Shown one piece after another: positions 12,684 through 23,124 of a DNA stretch of 64,000 bases. The DNA comes from Montifringilla adamsi (Eukaryota > Chordata > Aves > Passeriformes > Passeridae). The stretch covers positions 310,001-374,000 of the forward strand of contig JAGGNK010006571.1 of NCBI GenBank assembly GCA_017590115.1, read 5' to 3'. Below the pieces are notes generated by a model. The model was not told where the DNA came from and searched no databases. It saw only the letters and a list, made by a program, of their open reading frames with translations. Position 1 is the first letter of the stretch, and each line of letters opens with the position of its first letter. Both the position numbers and the translations under genes were made by a program.

Positions 12684-15600
12684 CTACAGTGGAATGCAAT
12701 GGTAGTGATCTTGCCAGACAAAATCAATTCCATCCACAGATGCCTTGGGACAAGGACGCTATCCTTCCATTTGTTTTTGAGCACCTGGGTATACCCCCCA
12801 GAAAAAATGAATAATGGAAAATTGATGCAACAACTTTCTCTGTTGATGAGTTCCTGGGACCAATATGCAAGTGTTGTCCAGAAAAATTGGATTCATTACC
12901 CAATGTGTAACAAGCCAATAATTACACACTCAGGGGAGGTATTGCTTATTTATTTCAGAGTTGCACAAGCCTGGGTGTTCCGTGATATTACTCAAATCAA
13001 GCATGCCAACCTTCAAAACTTTTTAATATTTATACATTTTAGCAAACAAAGGAATTAGTGTTCATTGGCTACAAGTTAATAGTTCTCTTATTAATTAGTA
13101 TTCTGTCTTCTATTGGTAAATTATTCTCTTGCTTCCCATGCTAATTAGTCCCATGCTCAGTGCTTCTCTTCTTTTGAGTCGCAGGGTTTCCTGGGTCAGC
13201 AGTCTGTGAGTTGGTGGCCGCAATCTGCCCCTGCCAGAATTACTCTTTACCCAGACAGAGCTGATTTCAGCACAATTGTTTTGTTAGTTTCTTCATTGTT
13301 TTGGGAGTTCTGCCAGATGTCTTCATGGCCCTTAAATTCTGCATTCTGTGTGCTCACTATCAGTAGTACATGCTTCTTCCCAAGCTTTGTTAACCTCCCC
13401 CTAGGTCTGAGATCACTGCAGCATGTCCAGCCCTAAACCTTAACAAGGCAATTCTACCAACAAGTAATTTGTTCTTCTAACACCTGGACATCACTTAGAG
13501 CTTGCTTGTTAGCTGCTCTCTGTTTCATTGATTACATCTCTCTTGTTGTTGATTAGGCTTTAAACTACAGAAAGATGAAATATGAATGAGCGTTCTTTCT
13601 TGAAAAAATTTTACATATTCCACATGTTGCAACATAAAGACTACAGTTATAAGCCCAAATGCTGTTTAAATGGTGAATCTTGGGAACTACTGTGGCAAAA
13701 AGAAGCCCAATGAAACATTTCAGAAGAAGAAACCACTAGTTTATATACCAGTCACCATTGCTAAAACTGAAGAGATTATATTCTGCTCCTCACTTTCTCC
13801 CTAGTCAGCTGCCTGGAAGAGCAATTCCAAACTCATTTCAGTCAAAATACAGCATGTAAATCTGAACAATATCATACTAAGTCTTGTTAACTCAAATCCT
13901 TACCATTCAGTCACAAAAGTAAGGCTCCTATGAGCACTCCAGTTCACACAACCCTAATGATTTTAGGACGAGTACGACAATTATGGAAGTAAAACCAGAT
14001 GCTACTATTAAGCCAAAGGTTGCATTTTTTTTTCTCTTCTTAATGTTTTGGGATGAAAGGTGGCATTAAAGTACCTAAAAGGCAACACAAATGATATTCA
14101 GAAACAGTCATTTTTTTTCGAAGACTGATCATTCCAATTATCAACTATCTATAGATACTAATATGAACCCAGAAACACTATTCTTCAAATCAACATTGAT
14201 TTGTAGAAAATAAGTTTTTATGTGGAAGCAAGAACATTCAACACCTGCAAAATTTCTTTTAAGGCTTAGAAAGTTTTAGTCCCCAAATACTCAGGGAGAC
14301 AAGGTACCCAGTCATCATAAAGCAACACTTTCTACAATGTAGAAAGGGGCAAGAGAAGACAACTTAGCAAGAAGCAAACTAAAGCTGCTAGTTAAAACCA
14401 GAAATCTCTAGATCCTCAGGTTTCATCTGTAATCAGGTTCTCTAGACTAGATTTACAGCTACAGATAAGTCTTTGAAGGTGTCAGTGTGTGCACAGAGCT
14501 GGGAGCAGGCTTGATGTCAACTGCCCTACTCACTTTTCAAGCTATTTCCAAAATGTTCAGTGTTGCACTGTTAGAAATTTGGGTCTTACAAAAATGATCA
14601 AGGTTGATGAGAGTAGCAGGAAAAAGCCCCAAACCTCTAGTTTAAATTACTTTTTTAAGGGAAATGCTAAATCCCAAAAATAAACAAACACATGCAATTA
14701 TAAATCAGGTCTGGTTTATACAGAATTCACAGTAAATCTGAAAGATAAGTCAAGCACATGAATTGTTCCTCACAAACAAATGGAGTTCCCTATATTTCCA
14801 GTTAAGCAAGTCTTATATTTCCTCTTATTAAAATATTAGTGATATGCCTCCACAGCAAACTAGTTCTTTTTTTTAGCCTTCTGGTAAAAAAACCTATTAC
14901 AACACAGCAGCTCTACAAGTGAAGCTGAAGGACAAGCTTTGTCAACAGTCATCCTATAAAAAGAGTAATGTGTCCTTTTCCCAAGAGGCAGGTAGCCATT
15001 GCCAGCAATGAGTTCATGGGGGTACTCTAAGAAAAATAACATGCTTGCTCAAGTTATTTTAAGAGCACTTTATGATTGTGGGTTTGAGAGAAAAATATAA
15101 AGACTCAAGTTAAATATCAGAATTAAGTGTTTACCTCTAGTTCAAGATTATTTTTCTTCAAAATTCAATACTGATCTCGCTGGCCTTCAGATTAAATAAA
15201 TTTGCAAAACAATCTCCCCTGACAGTTATAGATAAGTGAGCAAAAAAGGAATTTTCTAATCAAAGCTACTTGCAAACTCGCTTAAAGAAAGACTACTGGG
15301 GGAAAAAATCAAGTTCCCCCACCCAGACCATTAATTTAATTTAGAACAGCAGACAACAATGGCAAAAAGAACAGCAACTCAGCTCTAGAGCCCATACCTC
15401 TTTTTGCTGTTGTTGATGGTTACACTTTTTTTTTTTTTTTTTTTTTTTTGGTAGCCAGCCATTAAAGGATGATGCCCAGGCTCCACTGGGTTGCCTTCTA
15501 TATTAAAGATTTAGCTAATGCTTAGGCAAAGAGTCTGACACTATGAGCTTAGGAAAGCAACAGAAGATAAACTGGAAAATCTAGCAACTCTCTTGGACAA

Positions 15601-18600
15601 TTCAAGAAAGTCTGTGAACTCTGACCAAGACTTATAACAGAATTACATCAGTTAGACAAGACTCCAGAGGCCAGGGTAGCAGCATTTTCACACTTCTACC
15701 CATATGCATCAAGAGAAGTTTTTCTTCCCACAAACACCAACTTCACCTCTTGCATGTCTCTAGAACTGTACACACGAACGCATGCTCCTGGCACATAAAT
15801 GTGCCAGAAGGGTTTTGTGGCTTTCTACTATCAATTCCAACAGCATGTATCAGAACCCATTACCATTTTTCAGCAGAATAAGGTCTGGCAGATAAGCTCT
15901 GGAAGGCTGAACTTCAGTATTTAACAGGTTATTACCCTGAATTTCCCCACTTCTGACACACTCAAGGGCAGTGCAATGAGGCGTTGCCATTCAGGTACCT
16001 CACTCCTCAAGAGGCAAGTTTAGACTGCTGGTGAAGACAGTCATACAGCTGTGCCTCAGTCCATTTGCAGCCTCCACAAGAGAGCTTGCTTCCAGTTATA
16101 AAGCTGACATTAAAAAAAGCTGTCTGGATACACTATAAAACACCGAGGCAAAATCCTCAACATTTCATTGTTATTTGAGGGACCAACCAGAATTTTTTTC
16201 TGTGCACACAACCCTCTTCTCCTTCCTCACCTGACAATAGCAACTGCACACCTGCAGTTACACTGAGACCAGAGCCTGTGGGGCCTTACTGAGATTGGTG
16301 GCCATGGGTACTTCAAAGGCAAAGTGTCAAGAGGATCAGTTCCCTAATACTCTTTACACTCTGGTTCCACAAGAATAGCTACGCTGGCACAACTAAAAGG
16401 ACCCAGCAGACAATGGTCTGACACAGTCCCAGGATTTCCAAGGAGGACAACAAACTACAACAGCACTCTCTGACTCTCTGATGGCACAGCATCCTCCATC
16501 TATATCTGCCTGCCTTCAGGAATCACAGCACACCATGGTGGTCAGGTCACAAAGAGAAGTTGTTAACAGTGGACAGGAATTAAGGGGGTTCTCTGCTTGG
16601 TTGGGTTCTCCTGAAGTATTTTATCAAGTGAGAGCCAGGACAGGGTCAGAGAATGAGCACAAAACAACAGTACCAACATCATCTTTAGAAACTTCCATAT
16701 CAGAGCTACTGATGAGGATCATCGGAGTTATCAGGCTCTTGTTTACCCCAGCCTGATACACCTTGAAGAGCACTATCAGAAAACTATCCAAAGCTGAAAT
16801 CCCATCTTTTGGCCAAGCTAGGAGTCCCATTTTGCAGCACTGGGTAATGTAACACCTGACACTAGTAACAATTTTATGTACATACTGTCTTCTAGATATT
16901 TCAGTATCATTGCTTAAGTTTAAAAAGCAACAAGGAAAAGCATGCCCTGGAGCATGAGAAGGAGCTAAAATTTGGACTACACACACACATTCCATATGAC
17001 AAAAACTAAGAAAACAACCATATATCACTATTGAAAGTTCAGAATGAGAAAGCAAGTGAGACCATCAAGAGAAGAGACCATCAGTAACTGAACTCATGTT
17101 AAGTAACATAACAGCCCAATGACTGTGGATAATTTCTTTCCAGTCTTCAGCTTGGACTATGGCTCAGTAAAGAAACCCTAAAACTCTGCCAGACATTTAG
17201 AAAGACAAAGCAATAAACATAACCTATATTCCTATAATTGGCAAAGCCAGGAGTTTTTCCTGAAGTGCTTGGCAATTCCACTGTCAGACAAGGTCAACAG
17301 AAATTGTTTCATCTCATACATTTTCTCCCACAAGAAGGTCATTTCAGCCATGCTCCCAGGGAGCCCTTCAAAACATTTGCCAATGCAAATGTTTATGGGT
17401 TTCCAGTGAAAGCAGGTCACTAAAATGGCACAGTGAAAGAACATGTACAAACAGTGAAAGGAAAAGGCAACAGGAATTTCTGAAGAGACTGTATGCTGAA
17501 GAAAACACAGCGAAGAACAACTGCCTAATAACTTTTGAAACTACAAACAAATACTTATTCTCATGCCTTTGTCTGTAGAGTACACCAGTAACAGAAATGA
17601 CTGATTCAGTGGTAAGATTACTGTGGGTCAGAAGAACACAGCCCCAAATTATTACAATATTCTCTCCCTAACTACAGACAGAAGCCTTTATTTTGCATTC
17701 CTGATTCCCAGTTAAACCTAAGTCTAACAAGAAAGCACATTTCAATAGCATTCTGGGCTTCCAACTAGACTAGCAATTCTCAGAAGGACAATAGCACAAA
17801 AGACAGCAGCTCAATTTTGTAATTTGGAGAGAGGTGGGGAAAAGAAGTAGGAAAATCAGTACAATCCACAGTACAGCCAATTTCTTCAGCACACCCAACT
17901 CACATTATAAGCCAATCCTGCAGCCATCACATGTGCTCTAATTTGTTCATCACATGCATTTAGTAATGCCTAAGAATGTATCCCAGTATTACAGAGAGAG
18001 GAAAGCAAAAGGCTACATTTCAGTATTTTCAGTTATAATTTCTCTGAGTTTCTCCTAAACTAAACAAATGCTGCAAAATGGATGCATGTTGCTATTCATC
18101 TAGCAAGGGAATAAAAATCAGAATATTATATGCCAAAGATTCAGAGCTGCTCAATCAACTTTCCCTACATAAAACTAATCTCTACTACTGAGATTGATAA
18201 CCATGAAAAGATTGACCACTTCTGTCAGATATTAAGACCCAACAATTCTAAGGTATACTGGAGCTCAAAGATATATCCTGATTTTAAAAAGAAAAAATGG
18301 AAAAGGATTAAAAAGCCATATTATATGGCTATCATGCAAGAAATTTCGTAACAGATAAGCTAATTGAAGGTAAGTCTGGAAACGATAGCACAGCTAACAT
18401 ACTACACAGCATTTAAACTTTCTGAACAAGTCATTCAAACTGTTGGCAAAGAAATGATAATATTTGAAAAGATAAGTTTCAACAGTTGAGTTAAACTCAA
18501 GAGTTTCATTGCAAAGGCCTCAGTGCAGACTAAGCATCAACCCCAGTCTTCTGCTACTATCATTGACAAACATCACCTTTTCTGAGTTGCCTGACTTTTT

Positions 18601-19069
18601 AATATGTACTGGGACACCAGGAAATTTCTTCCAAAATCAATCTTCCCAAACAGAGATTAATTTTATTAATATATTTATGTATGGAAACAGATTTGATATT
18701 ACACAGCAGACAATTGGATTGGATCAAAGTATCCATGGGAAAACATAAATTTGAGAATAAATGCATGAACAAATCCACTAAATGACAAAAGATTTGAGTG
18801 CTTCATACTTTGGAATATACATTCCAGCAAAAAATCAAGAGGACACTAATTAGACTGCAGTTTGGAGATCATTAACTTGGTTTACATTTGCTACCTTCCT
18901 GATAAATGTTAAGCAAATATGCTATAGTTAGATGCAAACTGGCAAATTTCCTAAATAAATCATAAGACACATTGATAAAGAGAACTAAAATAAAAGACCT
19001 AACCTTGTTTTTTTTTTCTTGAAAGCAATTTGCCATTTTAGTAACAACAGATTTAACAGCAAACCATAC
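12684..19069. other. AT-rich stretch with few candidate exons
   Basis: Mostly featureless AT-rich DNA with a T24 run at 15,426-15,449. A consensus CAG|GTGAGG donor on the minus strand near 16,234 has only weak acceptors upstream. A 143-codon minus frame at 16,624-17,055 is discussed under rejected items. I see no repeat family that I can name. Confidence 0.4.
13904..13953 (-). CDS. Candidate short internal exon, minus strand
   Basis: A 50-base interval between an AAATCATTAG acceptor and an ATG|GTAAGG donor on the minus strand. One frame is open (VNWSAHRSLTFVTE). Its 3' phase joins the interval at 12,633-12,683 in an open frame, which is mild support that both belong to one transcript. The protein is not recognised. 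Confidence 0.2.
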
Positions 19070-19173
19070 CTGAAGTGCACAGCTTGGGCCGTGGCATTCC
19101 CCAGGTGTCTGTAAGAACTGCAGATAGCAGAGTGCCACCTGCCTTTCACGGGTCACAGCTGCAATGCTGCAGC
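19070..19173 (-). CDS. Candidate internal coding exon, unknown protein
   Basis: On the minus strand the interval starts after a TTTGCAG acceptor and ends at a strong CAG|GTATGG donor. A tandem acceptor (TGCAG seven bases further in) would give 19,070-19,166. One frame is open throughout and contains VTRERQVALCYLQFLQTPGE. With the tandem acceptor it continues, in phase, the open frame of the interval at 19,850-19,989. I do not recognise the protein. If real, this is an early exon of the minus-strand unit starting in the CpG island 3 kb away. Confidence 0.35.
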
Positions 19174-19849
19174 CTGCAAATTAAATCCAGCCTACCACCA
19201 ATAGCTGCCAAACATACCTCAAAAGGGTCCGTTTGAAAAATGTTTATAGCGTTTGACAAATCAGAACAAAATAAAAAAATTAAAAAAATATAAAAACCTC
19301 AAGAACTCGTTCTTTGGAAGGAGCTACAGCTTTGCAAAACACGTTAGGAGTGAACGAATATACAGGCTGTAACTTAACACTGTTTCCAAATTGGAATGCA
19401 TACACACGCCAGAGAGGATCAAAGGATGATAATAAAGAGAAACACACTGATTAACAATAATTTGGAGAACTCTGCATCAACAAGAATGCCCATCAAACAT
19501 TTCCATAAATGATGTTACAGAAAAGGAGAAGCTCCTCAGTGCTGCTTCCTATCATTATGGCCATAGCAATAGCAAATCATCTCAGGAGCCGTAGTAACTT
19601 CAGAACATACATTACCAAACATCAAGAGCATATCAAAATTTTATAAACCAGATGTTAACTCTAAAGCTAAATCGCATTTCACTGCTATTCAGAAGTCCAT
19701 CATCACAACATACTAACCAATTACTAGATACTGCTTTACGTGAAGTAGCAGAGTATCAGATTTCACACACCCTCCTCCCCACTATCAACAGATAGTACGG
19801 GTAGTACACACCTACTATCAACTGATAGCAGTATCAGCCATCCACTTAC

Positions 19850-19989
19850 GTGTCCCGCAGCACAGAAATCAGACCCAGCCAACACTGCTGATAAAGCTGT
19901 TGCAGACCAGAGGGCAGAAACGGGTCTCTCTGCTTCTGCTCACCCCAGGAGCTCAGCTGCTCCCTTGGCTGAATTCCTGCATGCAACCT
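19850..19989 (-). CDS. Candidate second exon of the minus-strand unit
   Basis: On the minus strand this interval begins after a pyrimidine-rich acceptor (CTCTTGTGTTAG) and ends at a CAC|GTAAGT donor, one of the strongest donors in the left half of the window. One frame stays open for more than 40 codons and reads PFLPSGLQQLYQQCWLGLIS in its middle. The other frames stop. An alternative acceptor (CATGCAG) would shorten it to 19,850-19,976. It has no in-frame methionine, so the start codon would have to lie in exon 1, or the exon is partly untranslated. The protein is not recognised. Confidence 0.4.
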
Positions 19990-22201
19990 CTAACACAAGA
20001 GCCAAACTTTGCAGGAGAATCATGTTGTATTTCTGCAGTTCACAGGTTGCAGTGTACAGCTACTCCCTGAAAAGTAATGAACTTCATTCATTGAAAATCC
20101 TGTATTTGTACCAGACTATATCAACAGAAGTCAGAATCCACGTGGTTTCACTAAGTAGCTGGGGGAAAAGAAATGAAAAACAAACGACCACACAACTCTT
20201 TCTTCTGAAAACAGCAGCAATACAGTAACCACCCTCTGCATCTCTGCCCAGCAGGAAATGAGTACAACAAACTTGCTACAACCATGTTTATGGATCATTA
20301 CAAAGTGCACAGGCACTCCTACTACCTGTAAGTATTTTATGAAAACAGCACTAGTTAAAGATTAAAAGAAATGAGACACTTCAGATATTAATGCATTCAG
20401 CTTTGTCAACCAAAACAAATCTGTAACAACATCCCAAGGAATAAGCAGTACAACTCAGAAGCTAGTGTTTACACTACTTTGTTCAAAAGAACCTCTCAAA
20501 CACAGAAGTAAACTGCCACACTCCAGAGCAAAACCTTTGCTCTCAGCAGGAATCCTCACAGCTGTTCAGCATTAAAATGAGAAAATGACATGAATTCATT
20601 AGTAAATGTAATAAAGTTATATTATTGGTACCTACTAGAGAGGAAGGTGGGAACACAGCACAAAATCCAGAAATTTACCAACATTTTTCAATCCACTAAG
20701 CAAAGTAGCCAAGGCCATACCTCAGCCTTTCAAGGCAGCAATACACTTTTGATTGACTATGTGTTACATATATAACATCAGCAAGTTCAACAACTCTAAG
20801 TCAAACTTTACTGAACTGAGTCAGCCTTATATAACAACCAGGAGATGCTCAAACTCCTAGAAATAATATTTGAGTGCAATTTCCACTATGAAAAAAAATC
20901 TACACCACTACAGCTGGGCTAGCATCACATCAGGCTTTTACACCAAAATTCAAACCGAGAGTGGTTAGTCAGCTTTCAGAAAGTAAGATGCACTTCCTTC
21001 AGATGCACTACCTTAGGGCTCCCAGAACATGCTATCACTATAACTTTAACACCACGTTTTAGTTTCAGGATGTTTGTCACAGCTATAATCTTGCAAATTC
21101 TAACCATCTTCACAAGGCTGCGTGTTCCTATATGCACAGACCTCTCCTGCCAATAGTCCGGTCTGCTGAAGGAGCAGATGCACTGACAGCTCCCCCCACT
21201 CCAGCTGCCCCCCAGGAATAATCCCGGGCAGATTATCGTTGTGTCAATCTACAATGCAGACTCAGCATCTGGAATGATACAACAAACCCTAATAGTTGCC
21301 ATTCATCTGGTAAGCAATCCTCACAGAACGATATATGTATACAATTGACTGAGATGTTTCCATCTGCATCGTTGCGGAATGGTAAACTCTTAACTCCCCA
21401 ATTCAGAAAGTGCCAAAATACAGTCACGCCACAGACCGAAGACGGTGCAGTTAAATAAAACAGCGAGAATAAAAGCACATCGGGGTTTCAAATCCTACTA
21501 CACGAACATCCCACTGAAGACCCACGTTTCTCAGACAACTGACGGTGCCTTTCACGCCACTTCTCTCACCAGAAGATGAGCCTGAGCAAACTTCACTTGC
21601 TGAAGTGTGACAAAACCTTCCGAAACGTTCCCGAGCCAGCGGCTGCCTCTCCGCAGCCGGGGCTTAGCGGCAGCAACGCACCTCACTCTCCTGGGCGAGG
21701 ACGCGCTCCCGCGGGCGCGACCCCGAGGGCAAGCGCGGCACGGGTGTCCCGCTGCGCGGAGCACCCGCGGTCCGGGCTCCGGCCCCTCTGGAGATGCGGC
21801 TCCCTGTCCGTCTGTTTTTTCTGGTCCCGAGAGAACAGCTCCGTCTACGGGGAGAACGACCGCCCGTTCTGAAAGGCTCGGTGGACTTTCGGGGGTGGGG
21901 CCGGGCAATGCCCGAGACGGGCTCCGAGCGCCGGCAGCGCTCCCCGGCACCGGAGCCCAGCGGCAGCGGCGCTCCGCCTCGCTGCCGGCTCCCCCTGCCG
22001 GCACCCTGCGCCGCTCCCGCCCGGACCCCAGCCCGCCCGGCCTCCGAGCCCCCCGGGCACCCGGCGGACACCGGGGCGCAGCCGGTGGAGGACCGGGGAG
22101 GCGGCCCCGTTCACGGACAGGGCGGCCCGGAACGCGCAATGCCCGCGGCGCTCCCAAAGCGCCGCTGCGGCGAGGAGGGGAGAGGGGCCGGCAGGGGTTA
22201 C

Positions 22202-22300
22202 CTGGAGGCGCCGTGGGCTGCTCGCCGCGGGCGGGCGGGGGCTCCGCCGCCGCGCTGATGCCCGCTCCCCGCTCACGCCGCCATGGCCGCTCGCATTACT
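22202..22300 (-). other. Probable 5' exon of minus-strand unit (start undefined)
   Basis: The minus strand reads GGCGCCTCCAG|GTAACCCC here, a consensus splice donor inside the CpG island. The exon extends rightward on the plus axis to an undetermined start; 22,300 is a placeholder. It is probably 5' untranslated: the ATGGCGGCG near 22,285 is followed at once by TGA, giving a tiny upstream frame. Alternatively ATGGCGGC|GTGAGC could itself be the end of a coding first exon, but the frames I tried into the next candidate exon then close. Confidence 0.45.
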
Positions 22301-22339
22301 CCCTGCCCTCCCCCGCGCTCCCCCCTCCGGGCCAGCTGA
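22283..22339 (+). CDS. 18-codon micro-ORF with perfect Kozak context
   Basis: GCCGCCATGGCC is an ideal translation start context on the plus strand within the CpG island, but the frame ends after 18 codons (TGA at 22,337). It could be an upstream ORF in a plus-strand leader, or chance in GC-rich sequence. No donor follows before the stop. No function can be assigned. Confidence 0.15.
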   Translation: MAARITPCPPPRSPLRAS

Positions 22340-22975
22340 GAAGTTGCAACTGGTTGAGATATTTGTCCTTGGGGTTTGGGTTTTTTATTTTTGTTTCCTT
22401 TTATTCTTAATCACCGCAGCTCACAAAAACATGACCTGAGGCTGCTCCTTTTCCATCAGATCTGAGCAGGGCGCCTCAGCGCCAGTACAACTAAGCACAA
22501 AAAATCCTGGCGAGCTGCAGCGAGCGACAGAAAGAGGGAGGGGAGGTGGTGATACACGGGCAGCGCCGCCGGTGCCAGGTCCGCAGGGGCTCCCGGCCGC
22601 TGCCCGGAGCTCCGCGGGGCTCCGGGGCCGGGGCAATGTAGCAAAACCGGGGAGCAGCAGATAGAGGAGGCGAAGGAGGGCTGGGCGCCAGCGACTGCCC
22701 CGGGACGGAAGGGGCACGGGAGCGCCCCGGGAGCTCCCAAGCTGCGCGTCCCCCGGCTCTCCGCACCCCTCTCACGCCATGCCACAGCCGGCCAGCCAGC
22801 CCCAGTGTCCCGGCCCCGGGCCTCAGGGCTCCGGCGAGGAACGGCGTAGGCAACAGGAGCCCCGCACCAGCGGCTCCGGCCCCGCTGCGAGGGGGAGCGG
22901 GGTACTGACATTTCTGCCGCCACGTAAGAGCCTCCGGCGAGTCCCTCTCCGCCCCCTCCAGTCCCCTCCCCCCCC

Positions 22976-22977
22976 NN
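22976..22977. other. Two unresolved bases in a poly-C run
   Basis: Two N characters interrupt a run of C in the right lobe of the CpG island. This is an assembly or consensus ambiguity in a homopolymer close to the plus-strand start site. True run length is unknown, so frames crossing it cannot be trusted. Confidence 0.99.
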
Positions 22978-23043
22978 CCCCCCCCATGGCACGATCGACG
23001 TGTCAGCCCCAAAAGTTCATTTCCAGGCCCTGGGAGAGTCCCC

Positions 23044-23049
23044 TATAAA
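23044..23049 (+). promoter_or_regulatory. TATA box, plus strand
   Basis: TATAAA in the context CCCTATAAAGG at the right edge of the CpG island, with GC-rich sequence on both sides. It is the only TATA motif in the island and lies about 75 bases upstream of a strong splice donor. A start site 25-32 bases downstream (about 23,073) would give a first exon of about 50 bases. Confidence 0.6.
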
Positions 23050-23072
23050 GGTCCCGGGGCGTGCGTGGGACA

Positions 23073-23124
23073 GTGAGACGTGGCACTGTGGGGCTGCAGC
23101 GGGGCGCGTAGGCATCTCCCCCAG
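23073..23124 (+). other. Probable 5' exon of plus-strand unit
   Basis: The left end is inferred from the TATA box; the right end is the donor CCCCCAG|GTACGT, which agrees well with consensus. It contains no ATG and is probably untranslated. CAC|GTAAGA near 22,924 is an alternative donor if transcription starts further upstream. The unit would read rightward, toward the chain of candidate exons beginning at 34,112. Confidence 0.5.

Noticed and set aside
16624..17055. 143-codon minus-strand frame, the longest outside the CpG island
   Set aside because: The composition is mixed with many Cys and Ser, there are no recognisable domains, and no acceptor/donor pair respects the frame. One such length is expected by chance in 64 kb.
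19220..19260. Strong minus-strand donor GAG|GTATGT with an open frame upstream
   Set aside because: No acceptor AG precedes it within the T-rich tract, and an intron to the next acceptor would be only about 40 bases. The T-rich region more likely serves as the polypyrimidine tract of the 19,070-19,173 candidate.
21552..23048. Many overlapping open frames of 90-267 codons on both strands
   Set aside because: They lie in the CpG island, overlap each other in several frames, are Pro/Arg/Gly/Ala-rich and cross splice donors. High GC removes stop codons; this is not coding evidence.
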